Shown: positions 13,890 through 23,497 of the stretch, one piece after another
Numbering within the stretch: position 1 is the first letter of the stretch
Layout: each line of letters starts with the position of its first letter
Source: Subtercola boreus
GTDB lineage: Bacteria; Actinomycetota; Actinomycetes; Actinomycetales; Microbacteriaceae
DNA length: 64,000 nt
Assembly: GCF_006716115.1 (NCBI RefSeq)
Contig: NZ_VFOO01000001.1
Coordinates: forward strand, 496,001-560,000
Direction of reading: 5' to 3'
Made by a program: the position numbers and the translations under genes
The notes under the pieces: generated by a model
Seen by the model: only the letters and a program-made list of their open reading frames with translations
The model's database searches: none
What the model was told of the DNA's origin: nothing

Positions 13890-15323
13890 GTGCCGGCAGC
13901 CCCTGCTGTGCCAGCGGAATCGGCTGGACTTTCCGTGTCGGCTGGACCTTCCGTGTCGGCTGGACCTCGTGTGTCGGCGCCGAGCGGCCCGGCCGCCCTG
14001 TTCGCCTTCCTGCGGACCGAGGTACCGCGGCCGACATTCCGCGGCTGGGGGTTCCTGGTCGCCGGCATCGTGCTGCTCGTCATCATGAACGTGCTGCAGC
14101 GCCGTGACCTCAGCTTCGTCGCGCTCTTCGTGCTCGCGCTGCCGGTGCTCGCGGCCGTGGGCGTCTCGCTGTACCGGTTCCCGCTCATCGTCGACCGACG
14201 GTTCACGCCCGAGCTCGCCGCGGCCGGCAGCCCGGTGGAGGTGCGGCTGCTCCTGCAGAACCGCGGCCTGTTCGGCACGCCCGAAGCGGTCTGGTTCGAC
14301 GACGCGGCAGCACCGCTGGTCGCCAGCGCGCGGGCGCCTCTGCCTCGGCTCCGGCGTTCGGCGGGAGGCTCCGGCAGTGGCTCCGGCTCCGGCGGCGCCA
14401 GCGGTGGCAGCGGCGGCGCACCGACCACCTTCGGCTACAGCCTCGAAGCCCGTCACCGCGGCGAGCACCTGGTGGGGCCGCTGACCGTGCTTCTCTCGGA
14501 CCCGTTCGGCATGGTCATCCGCACCGTGCGGATCGGCCGCCCCGACCTGCTGACCGTGACCCCGTCGACGGTGCCGCTGCCGCGCGGGGCGGTGAGACTG
14601 GCCTCCGGTGCGGGTTCCGCGCCCGCCTCGCGCCAGCTAGGCGGCGCTGGCGAGCAGGATGTGATCTCCCGCAAATACCAGACCGGCGACTCGATGCGGC
14701 GCGTCAACTGGTCGGCGACGGCCCGGTTCGGCGAGTTGATGGTGCGTCAGGATGACCAGCAGAACGACCAGCATGCGGTGGTCATCCTCGACTGCGCAGC
14801 CACCGGTTACGCGGCTGCCCATCACCGCTTCTCGCCTGAGTTCGAGTGGGCGGTCTCGATGAGCACCTCGATCGCGCTGCACCTCCTCGGCGAGGGATTC
14901 CAGGTGCGGCACATCGACGCTGTCGGGGCGCGGTTCGACCCGTCGTCACCCGAAGAACTGCTGCTGCACGCGGCCCGCACGACGGTCATCGAACCGGAAG
15001 CTGACACAGATTCTGCTCCGACAGGCGTCGACTACCGGCTCGCCGTGAGCCGCACCGAGTCCGCCGCGGGCGACCTCCCCCCGCTCTTCGCCGTGGTCGG
15101 TCGACTCGACGACGCCTCGCTGCACTCGCTCGCGAGCTCCGCCCGGTTCTCCTCCGGCGCTGTCGCGATCATCGTCACCCCGCCCGGCGCAGCGTTGTCG
15201 ACGTGGGCCGTCGCCGAGCGCCAGACCCTCGAATCGGCCGGCTGGACGACCCAGGTCATCACCTCCGACGAAGCCCCCTCCGCCGCGTGGGGCACGGTCG
15301 ACGGCGAGAGGCTCGTGCTGTGA
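13890..15323 (+). CDS. DUF58 domain-containing membrane protein
   Basis: 477 residues from a GTG 3 bp after moxR. Two hydrophobic helices lie near residues 50-95. A beta-rich segment follows, then the DUF58 signature DSMRRVNWSATARFGELMVR near 265-285, and a von Willebrand-like C-terminal part. The N-terminus is made of three 18-bp repeats (SVSAGP units) and a Gly/Ser-rich run sits near residue 165. DUF58 proteins accompany MoxR ATPases; their action is not defined. It overlaps the transglutaminase gene by four bases. Confidence 0.92.
   Translation: MPAAPAVPAESAGLSVSAGPSVSAGPRVSAPSGPAALFAFLRTEVPRPTFRGWGFLVAGIVLLVIMNVLQRRDLSFVALFVLALPVLAAVGVSLYRFPLIVDRRFTPELAAAGSPVEVRLLLQNRGLFGTPEAVWFDDAAAPLVASARAPLPRLRRSAGGSGSGSGSGGASGGSGGAPTTFGYSLEARHRGEHLVGPLTVLLSDPFGMVIRTVRIGRPDLLTVTPSTVPLPRGAVRLASGAGSAPASRQLGGAGEQDVISRKYQTGDSMRRVNWSATARFGELMVRQDDQQNDQHAVVILDCAATGYAAAHHRFSPEFEWAVSMSTSIALHLLGEGFQVRHIDAVGARFDPSSPEELLLHAARTTVIEPEADTDSAPTGVDYRLAVSRTESAAGDLPPLFAVVGRLDDASLHSLASSARFSSGAVAIIVTPPGAALSTWAVAERQTLESAGWTTQVITSDEAPSAAWGTVDGERLVL
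13920..13973. repeat. 18-bp tandem repeat, three copies, in the DUF58 N-terminus
   Basis: Three units close to TCGGCTGGACCTTCCGTG encode SAGPSV-like hexapeptides ahead of the first membrane helix of the DUF58 protein. Confidence 0.9.
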
Positions 15324-17773
15324 GCGGCACGCGCATCCGCCCCTCCTCCCGGCGGCCCGGAGGCAGCAGACTCACCGGCCGTCGGGGTTCCAGCGACGAA
15401 TTCACCCGGGCCTGGGCCGGATTCGACGAAGCCAGGGCGACACCCGCCGGCACGACCCCGCGGGGCCCGGTCCACAGTGACGGGGTCGGCAGAGCCGACG
15501 ACCACGACCGCCTCACCCGCACCGAACCGGGCCGCGCCGGCCAGGCTGCCGTCTCGCCGATCCTCTTCCTGCTGATCATGCTCCCGGTGGGCGGGCTCGC
15601 CCCGCTTCTGTCGGGGTCGGGCTGGTGGTGGAACACTGCCCTCGTCGTCGCCCTGGTGCTCGGAGCGGCGCTCCTCGTGCGCCTCCTCCCGCTCCCTGCC
15701 GCTGCCCCACCGATCGCGGCCCTGGTTGCCTGGGCGATCACGGTCACCGTCATGTTCGCGCCGGGCGACGCCCTGTTCGGCTTCCTTCCGACCCTCGGCA
15801 CGCTCGACACGATCCGTTCCGGCCTCGCCGACGCGGGGGAGTCGATCGCCCTGCAGAGCGTCCCCGCCGACCCCGTGCAGCCGATCGTGCTGCTGCTGGC
15901 CCTCACCGTGGGGCTCCTCGCCGTGCTCGCCGACTCGCTCGTCTTCGGGCTCCGGATGCCGGCTCTCGCCGGTCTCGTGCCCGTGTCGATCCTGGTCGTG
16001 CCCTACACGGTGCGCCAGCAGGAGTTCGACATCGTGCTGTTCGTCGTTCTCGCCGCGACCTACCTGCTGCTGCTCTTCGCGGCGGGCCGCTTCGGCATCG
16101 GCCTCCGCCTCCGGCAGGGGGAGAACATCCGTGCCGGGCGGAATGCCGGGCGCGCCGTGCTCTCCGGTGCGCTCGCCGTGCTGCTCGCCTGCTTCCTCCC
16201 CGGGGTGACGCCGGGGCTCACGCCCGGCTCGTTCCGCCCGGCCCAGTCGGCGCAGCTGCCTTCGGTCTATTCCAGCGGTGTGGATCCGTCGATCCAGCTC
16301 AGCCAGGACCTCCGCCGCACGAACCCCGTGCTCTCCCTCACCTACAGCACGACCTCGGCCTCGGGCCTCTATCTGAAGCTCGTGAACCTCTCCGATTTCA
16401 CCACCAGCCCCTGGCAGCCCGAAGACCTCTCCGAAGCGGCGCCGCTCGGGTCGGGCTTCGCCGCGCCCGACGGTCTCTCGGCCGATGTCGCCATCCAGCC
16501 GGTCACCACCGACGTCTCGGTGACGGGGCTCCGGAGCGACTGGCTGCCCGTGCCGTATCCCGAGACCGACGTCACGGGCCTCGACGGCGACTGGACGGTG
16601 AGCCCGGGCAGCCTCACGGTGACCGGCGACAACACCAACACGACAGGCCAGGACTACTCGGTCACGAGCCTGCTCGTACAACCCACCCCCGCGCAGCTCG
16701 CAGCTTCCGCCTCCACGGTTCCGGATGCCCTGCAGAACTACCTGCGGCTGCCGAGGTCGATCTCCCCGATCATCCGCAACACCGCCCTAGAGGTGACGGG
16801 CAGTGCGGCGAGCAACTACGACAAGGCTGTCGCACTGCAGAGCTACTTCACGTCGGGTGCGTTCGAGTACTCGGTCTCGGCGCCCGTGGAGGGCCACTAC
16901 GACGGGGGCAACTTCGCCGCGGTCGCCACGTTCCTGTCGGCCAAGAGCGGGTATTGCATCCATTTCGCTTCGGCGATGGCCGTCATGGCGCGTACCCTCG
17001 GCATCCCGTCGCGCATCGCGATCGGCTACCACCCGGGTGGGGCCGGAACGCGCGAGTCAGACGATCTGACCACGTTCCAGGTCTACAGCGACCAGTTGCA
17101 CGCCTGGCCCGAGCTCTGGTTCGACGGCATCGGCTGGCTGGCGTTCGAGCCGACTCCGGGCCTCGGGCTGACGCCACCGGAGTACTCCCTGCCGAACTAC
17201 ACCGGAGCCGCCGCCACGGCCCCGCTCCGGGACGGTGCCACCTCGTCGGCGGTGCCCACGACCCCGCGCGCGGCCCCCCAGCTCGACAGTGGCGACGTTG
17301 CAACCAGTGACCCGCAGGTGCAGGCGGCCCAGCAGGGCCGCGCCTGGCTGATCGCGGCCGGCATCGCGGTGCTCGTCATCCTGCTCGCGCTCGTGCCCGC
17401 CGGGTGGCGCCGGCTCCGTCGACGGCGTCGCCTCGCCGCGATGATGGTGGATGACCGGCCGGCCTCGATCGGCTGGCAGGAGGTCAGGGACTCCGCGAAG
17501 GACTACCGCTTCGAGCTGCTGGACGGTGAGACGGCCCGCGGTTTCGCGGCCCGACTCGGGTCTCTCTACCACATGCCCGCGGAGCCGATCGAGGAGTTGC
17601 TCGTCGCGGTCGAGCGTGAACAGTTCGCGCGGCCCGGCACGGCGGGGCAGCCAGACCGCCTGGTGTCAGACGTCGAGCAGATCATCCGTGCGCTGAGTGC
17701 GCAGGCGAGCACAGCGGATGATCGGCGGGCGCTCCTCCTGCCCACGTCGTTGCTCGGCCGTCCCGGGCGCTGA
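15320..17773 (+). CDS. TgpA-like transmembrane transglutaminase-domain protein
   Basis: 817 residues from a GTG overlapping the DUF58 stop (GTGA). An Arg-rich cytoplasmic N-terminus of about 75 residues is followed by six or so membrane helices to about residue 300, then an external region. The transglutaminase core has Cys546 in KSGYCIHFASAMA, His594 in QLHAWPELW and the following Asp in WFDGIGWLAFEPTPG. One more helix (about 673-695) and a DUF4129-like cytosolic tail end the protein. This is the standard third partner of MoxR-DUF58 operons, probably a periplasm-side peptidase or crosslinking enzyme; the substrate is unknown. Confidence 0.93.
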   Translation: MSGTRIRPSSRRPGGSRLTGRRGSSDEFTRAWAGFDEARATPAGTTPRGPVHSDGVGRADDHDRLTRTEPGRAGQAAVSPILFLLIMLPVGGLAPLLSGSGWWWNTALVVALVLGAALLVRLLPLPAAAPPIAALVAWAITVTVMFAPGDALFGFLPTLGTLDTIRSGLADAGESIALQSVPADPVQPIVLLLALTVGLLAVLADSLVFGLRMPALAGLVPVSILVVPYTVRQQEFDIVLFVVLAATYLLLLFAAGRFGIGLRLRQGENIRAGRNAGRAVLSGALAVLLACFLPGVTPGLTPGSFRPAQSAQLPSVYSSGVDPSIQLSQDLRRTNPVLSLTYSTTSASGLYLKLVNLSDFTTSPWQPEDLSEAAPLGSGFAAPDGLSADVAIQPVTTDVSVTGLRSDWLPVPYPETDVTGLDGDWTVSPGSLTVTGDNTNTTGQDYSVTSLLVQPTPAQLAASASTVPDALQNYLRLPRSISPIIRNTALEVTGSAASNYDKAVALQSYFTSGAFEYSVSAPVEGHYDGGNFAAVATFLSAKSGYCIHFASAMAVMARTLGIPSRIAIGYHPGGAGTRESDDLTTFQVYSDQLHAWPELWFDGIGWLAFEPTPGLGLTPPEYSLPNYTGAAATAPLRDGATSSAVPTTPRAAPQLDSGDVATSDPQVQAAQQGRAWLIAAGIAVLVILLALVPAGWRRLRRRRRLAAMMVDDRPASIGWQEVRDSAKDYRFELLDGETARGFAARLGSLYHMPAEPIEELLVAVEREQFARPGTAGQPDRLVSDVEQIIRALSAQASTADDRRALLLPTSLLGRPGR

Positions 17774-17828
17774 CGCCGGCCGCCGCCCGCCGGCCGCCGC
17801 TCCCCGGGCCCGCGCCCCGGGCGTTCGG

Positions 17829-19664
17829 CTACCGCAGCGAGTCGCTCTGCGCCGCCTCCGGGGTGCCGGAGGCGTGGGCGCTCGCCGTCCGCGCGGTGGT
17901 GGTCAGGGCGTCGGCCGCACGTACGAGGGCGAGGTGCGACAGCGCCTGGGGTGTGTTCCCGGCCTGGCGGTGGCCCGTGATGTCGTACTCCTCGCTGAGA
18001 AGGCCGACGTCGTTGCGGAGCTTCAGCAGGTCATCCATCAGCCGGCGGCCGTCTTTCAGCCGGCCGCTCCGCGCATACTGCTCGACCAGCCAGAACGAGC
18101 ACGCGAGGAACGGGTACTCGCCCGCAGGGAGTCCGTCGACGCCGGTCTCCGTGCGGTAGCGGAGCAGCAGCCCATCGTGCAGCAGCTCCTGCTCGATGCG
18201 GGCGACGGTCCCGAGCATCCGGGGGTCGTCGGCTTCGACGTAGCCCACCTGGGCGAGCTGAAGCAGGGAGGCGTCGACCGCGGTGCCGCCGAAGACCTGC
18301 GTGTAGCAGCCGAGCTCGGCGTTGTAGCCCTTCTCCTCGATCTCGGCACGCACCTGCTCGCGGAGGCGACGCCACTTCTCGACCGGGCCGCGGAGGCCGA
18401 ACTGCTCGACACCCTTGACGCCCCGGTCGAGCGCCGCCCAGACCATCACGCGCGAGTGGGTGAAGAACTGGTCCGGCCCGCGGATCTCCCAGATGCCGGA
18501 GTCGGGGCGTTCGAGATTCGATTCGACGACTGTGAGCAGCGCTCGCTGCAGGGCCCAGGCGTCCTGGCTGGCCTGCCCGGTCTGCACGCGTGAACGGTGC
18601 AGCGCCACCATCACCTCACCGATGACGTCGGCCTGGTACTGGTCGACCGCGCCGTTGCCGATCCGCACGGGGGAGGCCCCGTTGTACCCGGGCAGCGACG
18701 TGATTTCCTGCTCCGGCAGCCAGCGCTCACCCGCCAGTCCGTACATGATCTGCACGTCGTTCGGGTCACCGGCGATCGCGCGGAGGAGCCAGCCGCGCCA
18801 GGCATCCGCCTCGCCGACGAAGCCGTGGTCGAGCAGCACGGTGAGGGTGAGCGAGGCGTCCCGGAGCCACACGTAGCGGTAGTCCCAGTTGCGCTGCCCG
18901 CCGAAGCTCTCGGGCAGGGAGGTGGTCGCGGCGGCGACGATGCCGCCGGTGTCCTCATGGGTGAGCGCGCGGAGCACGAGCAGCGACCGCATCACTGCGG
19001 CGTGGTACGGGCCGTCCTGGGCACTGTTCGATCCCCAGTTCTCCCACCAGTCGAGGGTGTCGGCCAGCGCGACATCCACATCGTTCGGTGTCGGCGTCGG
19101 GCGGTGCGACGGATACCAGGTCAGCACGGTGTCGACAGTCTCGCCCTCCGTCACGACGAACTCGCGGCCGTGCGAATGGTCGGTGGGTTCGAGCTCCGGC
19201 CCGCGGACCACCAGTGCATCGGGGCCGGCGATGGCGACGAGGTCGGAGGCACCCTCGGGCGTGGCGATCTGCCGAACCCACGGGATGGCGGTGGCGTAAC
19301 CGAACCGCATCCGCAGGTCGACCGTCATCGGGACCGACCCGGAGATGCCCCTGACGCGGCGCATCAGGTCGGCCCGCCGGTCGCCGTGCGGCATGAAATC
19401 GGTGACCTCGACCACGCCGGTCGGGGTGGTCCAGACGGTGCTGAGCACGAACGTGTTCCCGACGTACTGGCGGTGCGAGCGGGCCTCCGGATGCTGCGGG
19501 GCGATCTTCCACCGGCCGTGGCTCTCGTCGCCGAGCAGGGCGCCGAACGTCGACGGCGAGTCGTAGCGCGGCAGGCACAGCCAGTCGATGCTGCCGTCGT
19601 CCCCGACCAGGGCCGCGGTGTGGCAGTCGCTGATCAGGGCGTAGTTCTCAATCGGGAGGGCCAT
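17829..19664 (-). CDS. Glycoside hydrolase family 15 (glucoamylase/trehalase-like)
   Basis: 611 residues from the ATG giving MALPIENYALISDCHTAALV, which matches family starts; a longer frame upstream would overlap the divergent gene's start. Typical GH15 stretches are GSIDWLCLPRYDSPS near 30, WDYRYVWLRDASLT near 270 and VMYGLAGERWLPE-type segments, consistent with the (alpha/alpha)6 barrel. Actinobacterial members include trehalases and glucan hydrolases; which applies here cannot be decided. It is cytosolic, with no signal peptide. It diverges from the acyl-CoA dehydrogenase gene over 59 bp. Confidence 0.92.
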   Translation of the reverse strand: MALPIENYALISDCHTAALVGDDGSIDWLCLPRYDSPSTFGALLGDESHGRWKIAPQHPEARSHRQYVGNTFVLSTVWTTPTGVVEVTDFMPHGDRRADLMRRVRGISGSVPMTVDLRMRFGYATAIPWVRQIATPEGASDLVAIAGPDALVVRGPELEPTDHSHGREFVVTEGETVDTVLTWYPSHRPTPTPNDVDVALADTLDWWENWGSNSAQDGPYHAAVMRSLLVLRALTHEDTGGIVAAATTSLPESFGGQRNWDYRYVWLRDASLTLTVLLDHGFVGEADAWRGWLLRAIAGDPNDVQIMYGLAGERWLPEQEITSLPGYNGASPVRIGNGAVDQYQADVIGEVMVALHRSRVQTGQASQDAWALQRALLTVVESNLERPDSGIWEIRGPDQFFTHSRVMVWAALDRGVKGVEQFGLRGPVEKWRRLREQVRAEIEEKGYNAELGCYTQVFGGTAVDASLLQLAQVGYVEADDPRMLGTVARIEQELLHDGLLLRYRTETGVDGLPAGEYPFLACSFWLVEQYARSGRLKDGRRLMDDLLKLRNDVGLLSEEYDITGHRQAGNTPQALSHLALVRAADALTTTARTASAHASGTPEAAQSDSLR

Positions 19665-19723
19665 GTGACCATCTTGCACGACCGGCCCGCGCGCGGCCCC
19701 CCATTGCGGTTTAGTCTTGTTCG

Positions 19724-20878
19724 GTGACACCGGACACCCTCCTCGACGACGAACTGCTGCAGGTCATCCGTTCGCGCGCCGCCGGCTACGACGCCTCGAA
19801 CACGTTCTTCGCTGAAGACCTCGACGACCTCCGCGCTGCCGGTTACCTCCGGATGTTCGTGCCGACCGAGCTCGGTGGGCACGGTTTCGGGCTGGAACGC
19901 GTGGCCCGGGAACAGCTCCGCCTCGCCACGGCGGCCCCGGCGACGGCGCTCGGCATCACCATGCACCTCGTCTGGACGGGCGTGGCGAAGACGCTGCTCG
20001 ACCGCGGGGACTGTTCGCTCGAGTTCGTGCTGCGGGAGGCGGCCGCGGGAGAGGTGTTCGCCTTCGGCAACAGCGAGGCGGGCAACGACCTCGTGCTCTT
20101 CGGATCGACCACCCGCGCCGAGCCGCAGCCCGGCGGCGCGTACCGCTACTTCGGGCAGAAGATCTTCACGTCGCTCTCGCCCGCCTGGACCCGGCTCGGC
20201 ATCTTCGGGCTCGACGACTCAGACTCCGGGCATCCGCTGCTCGTGCACGGCTTCCTCGATCGTGCGGCGGGCGGGTACGAGATCCTCGACGACTGGGACA
20301 CCGTCGGGATGCGCGCAAGCCAGAGCCGAACGACGGTGCTCGACGGCGCCGAGGTGGCCGCGGACCGGATCGTGCGGAAGCTCCCGGCCGGCCCGAGCAG
20401 AGACCCGTTGGTGTTCGCGATCTTCGCCAACTTCGAGATCCTGATCGCCGCCCTCTACACCGGTATCGGCGAGCGGGCCCTCGAGCTGGCAGTGCTCGCC
20501 GCCCACCAGCGAAAGTCCCTGAAGAACGATGGCCGACCCTACTCATCAGACCCGGACATCCGCTACCGCGTCGCCGAGGCTGCCATCGCGCAGGACGGTC
20601 TCTACCCCCAGCTCGACGTGCTCGCGCGGGCCGTCGACGACCTCGCCGACCTCGGGGCGTCGTGGTTCCCGCGGCTCGTCGGGCTGAAGCTCCGGGCGAC
20701 CGAGAACGCGCGGTTCGTGGTCGACCAGGCGCTCCGTGTCTCGGGCGGGCGGGCGCTGTCGTCGGCGAGCGAGCTCGGCCGGCTGTACCGGGACGTCGTC
20801 GCCGGTATGTTCCATCCCTCCGACCCCGAGTCTGCGCACTCGACGGTCGCCAACGCCTGGTTGGGGCCTCCCGAATGA
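19724..20878 (+). CDS. Acyl-CoA dehydrogenase family protein
   Basis: 384 residues from a GTG. The three-domain pattern is visible: an alpha-helical N-domain, a middle beta-domain with FGNSEAGNDL and KIFTSLSPAWT, and the C-terminal helical bundle with YSSDPDIRYRVAEAAIAQD. The FAD-dependent family oxidises acyl-CoA thioesters or, in some branches, sulfur or nitro compounds; the exact substrate is unclear. The stop overlaps the gamma-carbonic anhydrase start (ATGA), starting a three-gene coupled operon. Confidence 0.88.
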   Translation: MTPDTLLDDELLQVIRSRAAGYDASNTFFAEDLDDLRAAGYLRMFVPTELGGHGFGLERVAREQLRLATAAPATALGITMHLVWTGVAKTLLDRGDCSLEFVLREAAAGEVFAFGNSEAGNDLVLFGSTTRAEPQPGGAYRYFGQKIFTSLSPAWTRLGIFGLDDSDSGHPLLVHGFLDRAAGGYEILDDWDTVGMRASQSRTTVLDGAEVAADRIVRKLPAGPSRDPLVFAIFANFEILIAALYTGIGERALELAVLAAHQRKSLKNDGRPYSSDPDIRYRVAEAAIAQDGLYPQLDVLARAVDDLADLGASWFPRLVGLKLRATENARFVVDQALRVSGGRALSSASELGRLYRDVVAGMFHPSDPESAHSTVANAWLGPPE

Positions 20879-21408
20879 CAGCTTTCCCGAACATCCTCCC
20901 GCTCGACGGGGTCACGCCTGTCGTCGATGCCTCGGCCTGGATCGCGCCCACCGCCCTGCTCATCGGCGACGTCGCTGTGGCTGCCTCGGCGAGCGTCTTC
21001 TACGGCGCCGTCGTGCGCGGGGACACCGCCCACATCGCCCTCGGCGAGGGGAGCAACCTGCAGGACAACGTGGTCGTGCATGCCGACCCCGGCTCTCCGG
21101 TCTCGGTCGGGACAGACGTCAGCGTCGGGCACGGCGCGGTGCTGCACGGCTGCACGATCGGCGACCGCACGCTCATCGGCATGAATGCGACCGTGCTCAA
21201 CGGGGCGCAGATCGGTGACGACTGCCTGGTCGCTGCGGGCGCGCTCATTCTCGAGAACACCGTCATCCCGAACGGATCGCTGGTGGCCGGGATGCCCGGG
21301 AAGGTGCGGCGCGAGCTCACCGACGACGAGCGGGCCTCCGTGAAGGACAACGCGGTGCGTTACCGGTCGACGGCGGCGCGGCACCGGCAGGCCGTGGGAG
21401 GGGAGTGA
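20875..21408 (+). CDS. Gamma-carbonic anhydrase family protein (left-handed beta-helix)
   Basis: 177 residues. Hexapeptide-repeat beta-helix with the metal-site histidines in VVVHADPGS, VSVGHGAVLHGCTIGDRTLIGMNA. The active-site region resembles the PaaY/YrdA group. The ATG is fixed by the ATGA overlap with the preceding dehydrogenase, and it overlaps the next gene by GTGA. Carbonic anhydrase activity is possible but often absent in this group. Confidence 0.9.
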   Translation: MTAFPNILPLDGVTPVVDASAWIAPTALLIGDVAVAASASVFYGAVVRGDTAHIALGEGSNLQDNVVVHADPGSPVSVGTDVSVGHGAVLHGCTIGDRTLIGMNATVLNGAQIGDDCLVAAGALILENTVIPNGSLVAGMPGKVRRELTDDERASVKDNAVRYRSTAARHRQAVGGE

Positions 21409-22682
21409 CGGCGCGGGTGCTCCGGAGGCCGACGACCTGGGCCGCGCTGGTCGCCGGTGCTGCGCTGGCAGTTTCGCTCGGTGGATGCTCGGGCGAGGGC
21501 CAGGCGGATCCTGCGGCGGGCGCGCCGCCGGCGGCCGCGCCCTCCGGTGCCGCTGTCACCGGTGTCGAGACGTCTGCACCGACACCGACACAGACACCAA
21601 CACCGACACAGACACCGACACCGACGGTGTCGGCCACCCCTCCTGCCAGTCCCGCGGAGCTCGATGCTCTGTATGCCTCTACACGCATGGACTCGATGTC
21701 GCTCGATGCCAAGATTTCCATGATGTTCATGGTGCAGGTGCCGGGCACCGACCCCGCGCCGATGGCGGCCTACCTGGCGGCGAACGGCCCGGGCGGCTTC
21801 CTGCTGCTCGGCAACAACGTGCCGGGCTCGGCGGAAGCTCTCCGCGCGCAACTCGCCGGGGTGGAGGCGACAGCCGGGCTGTCTCCGCTCATCTCGATCG
21901 ATGAGGAGGGCGGTGACGTCGCCCGCCTCGGCCAGGACGTCTTCCCCGGCGCCGATGAACTGAAGTCCCTGCCCGTCGAGGCGACGACCGACTCCTTCAG
22001 CCAACGCGCGGCGCTGCTGGTGTCGGCGGGCGTCTCGGTGAACTTCGGCACCGTCGCCGACGTCACCGCCGACCCGGGCTCGTTCATCTTCGACCGGGTT
22101 CTCGGAACCGACCCCGCCTCGGCCGGCGCGCGGGTCGCTGCGTCGGTGTCCGCCGAGAACGGATCGGTGTTCAGCACGCTGAAGCACTTCCCGGGACACG
22201 GCGAGACGAACGCCGACTCGCACACGAGCATTCCGGCCACCGACCTGTCGTTCGACCAGTGGCAGGCTCGGGATGCACCCCCCTTCGCCGCAGGCGTCGA
22301 GGCCGGCGCGTCGCTGGTGATGTTCGGGCACCTCGCCTACTCGAGTGTCGACCCCGAGCCGGCCTCGCTCTCGGCGCGCTGGCACGAGGTCCTGCGCAGC
22401 GAGCTGGGCTTCACCGGTGTCGCAGTCACGGACGACATGCTGATGCTCCAGGACTCGGGCCTGCCCGAGTTCGCCGACCAGTCGGCGAATGCCGTGCGGG
22501 CCGTGTCGGCGGGTAATGACATGCTGCTCTACAACAGTGCGATCGACATGGCACCGCCGGTCGCGGCGATCCGCGCGGCTGTGCAGTCCGGGCAGTTCAG
22601 CGAAAAACAGATCGACGAGTCGGTGGTGCGCATCCTGACGCTGCAACGGCAGCAGTGGGAGCGCACGCACCCGGCCAGGTGA
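21405..22682 (+). CDS. Glycoside hydrolase family 3 lipoprotein, beta-N-acetylhexosaminidase (NagZ-like)
   Basis: 425 residues. The N-terminus has arginines, a hydrophobic stretch and the lipobox SLGGC, so it is a surface lipoprotein. A Thr/Pro linker made of three 18-bp repeats (TQTPTP units) follows. The GH3 domain shows SIDEEGGDVARL, KHFPGHGETNADSHTSIP (the His-Asp dyad loop typical of NagZ) and VAVTDDMLML with the catalytic aspartate. NagZ enzymes release N-acetylglucosamine from muropeptides; a secreted form suggests wall turnover. The start is a GTG overlapping the upstream stop. Confidence 0.92.
   Translation: MTARVLRRPTTWAALVAGAALAVSLGGCSGEGQADPAAGAPPAAAPSGAAVTGVETSAPTPTQTPTPTQTPTPTVSATPPASPAELDALYASTRMDSMSLDAKISMMFMVQVPGTDPAPMAAYLAANGPGGFLLLGNNVPGSAEALRAQLAGVEATAGLSPLISIDEEGGDVARLGQDVFPGADELKSLPVEATTDSFSQRAALLVSAGVSVNFGTVADVTADPGSFIFDRVLGTDPASAGARVAASVSAENGSVFSTLKHFPGHGETNADSHTSIPATDLSFDQWQARDAPPFAAGVEAGASLVMFGHLAYSSVDPEPASLSARWHEVLRSELGFTGVAVTDDMLMLQDSGLPEFADQSANAVRAVSAGNDMLLYNSAIDMAPPVAAIRAAVQSGQFSEKQIDESVVRILTLQRQQWERTHPAR
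21577..21630. repeat. 18-bp tandem repeat, three copies, in the GH3 lipoprotein linker
   Basis: Three units close to CACCGACACCGACACAGA encode a Thr/Pro/Gln linker between the lipid anchor and the GH3 domain. Confidence 0.85.
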
Positions 22683-22731
22683 TGGGCGGGCCGGTTGTAA
22701 TCGGGTTGACGAGTGGAAGGCAGGGCAGCGC

Positions 22732-23454
22732 ATGTGCGGAAGGTTCGCCATGAACAAGGAGACGGATGACCTCATCCTCGAGTTCATCGCACGCGGTGGC
22801 CGGGCCGAGGACTGGCGGCCGAGCTACAGCGTCGCCCCGACAGACGAGGCCCCGATCATCCGGGACCGCGTGCCGAAAGACGAGACAGGCCAGCCGGGCG
22901 AGACGGTCGAGCGGGAACTGGAGCTCGCAGCCTGGGGGCTGAAGCCGGCGTGGTCGAAACCGGGTGGCCCGGCTCCGATCAACGCGCGGCTGGAGTCCGT
23001 CGCGACGAACGGGATGTTCCGCGGCGCCTTCGCCTCGCATCGCTGCATCGTTCCGATGACCGGTTACTACGAATGGCAGCAGCAAGACGACGGCAAGCAG
23101 CCGTACTTCATCCACTCCGACGCGGAGGTGCTGGCCGCCGCCGGGCTCTACAGCGCGCGGAAGGTGGACGACGCATGGAACGTCACCTTCACGATCATCA
23201 CGCGCGAGGCACGGGATGCCTCGGGGGAGGTCCACGACCGGATGCCCGTGTTCCTGCAGCCCGACCTCTGGACGCAGTGGCTCGACCCCGCGAAGGTGAC
23301 GGCGCCGGATGCCCTGCTGCACCTGCTCGAGCTCAGCTCGGCCTCGGTGGCGCGGTCGATCACGACGTACCCCGTGGCGCGTACAGTGAACAATTCGCGC
23401 ACACTCGACGCAGCGGACCCCGCACTCATCGAGCCGATCGAACTGGCGGGCTGA
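22732..23454 (+). CDS. SOS response-associated peptidase (SRAP/YedK/HMCES)
   Basis: 240 residues starting MCGRFAMNKE, so Cys2 becomes the N-terminal nucleophile after methionine removal and can crosslink to abasic sites in single-stranded DNA. Family motifs are present: PSYSVAPTD near 30, LKPAWSK, INARLESVATNGMF with the active Asn, RCIVPMTGYYEW with the catalytic Glu and VHDRMPVFL with the catalytic His. Size is normal. It ends in a short 9-bp duplication (GCGGGCTGA) that includes the stop codon. Role: protection of abasic sites. Confidence 0.95.
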   Translation: MCGRFAMNKETDDLILEFIARGGRAEDWRPSYSVAPTDEAPIIRDRVPKDETGQPGETVERELELAAWGLKPAWSKPGGPAPINARLESVATNGMFRGAFASHRCIVPMTGYYEWQQQDDGKQPYFIHSDAEVLAAAGLYSARKVDDAWNVTFTIITREARDASGEVHDRMPVFLQPDLWTQWLDPAKVTAPDALLHLLELSSASVARSITTYPVARTVNNSRTLDAADPALIEPIELAG

Positions 23455-23497
23455 GCGGGCTGAGCGGGCCGCGAGCCCGGGTTGGCGGGCTGGGGGC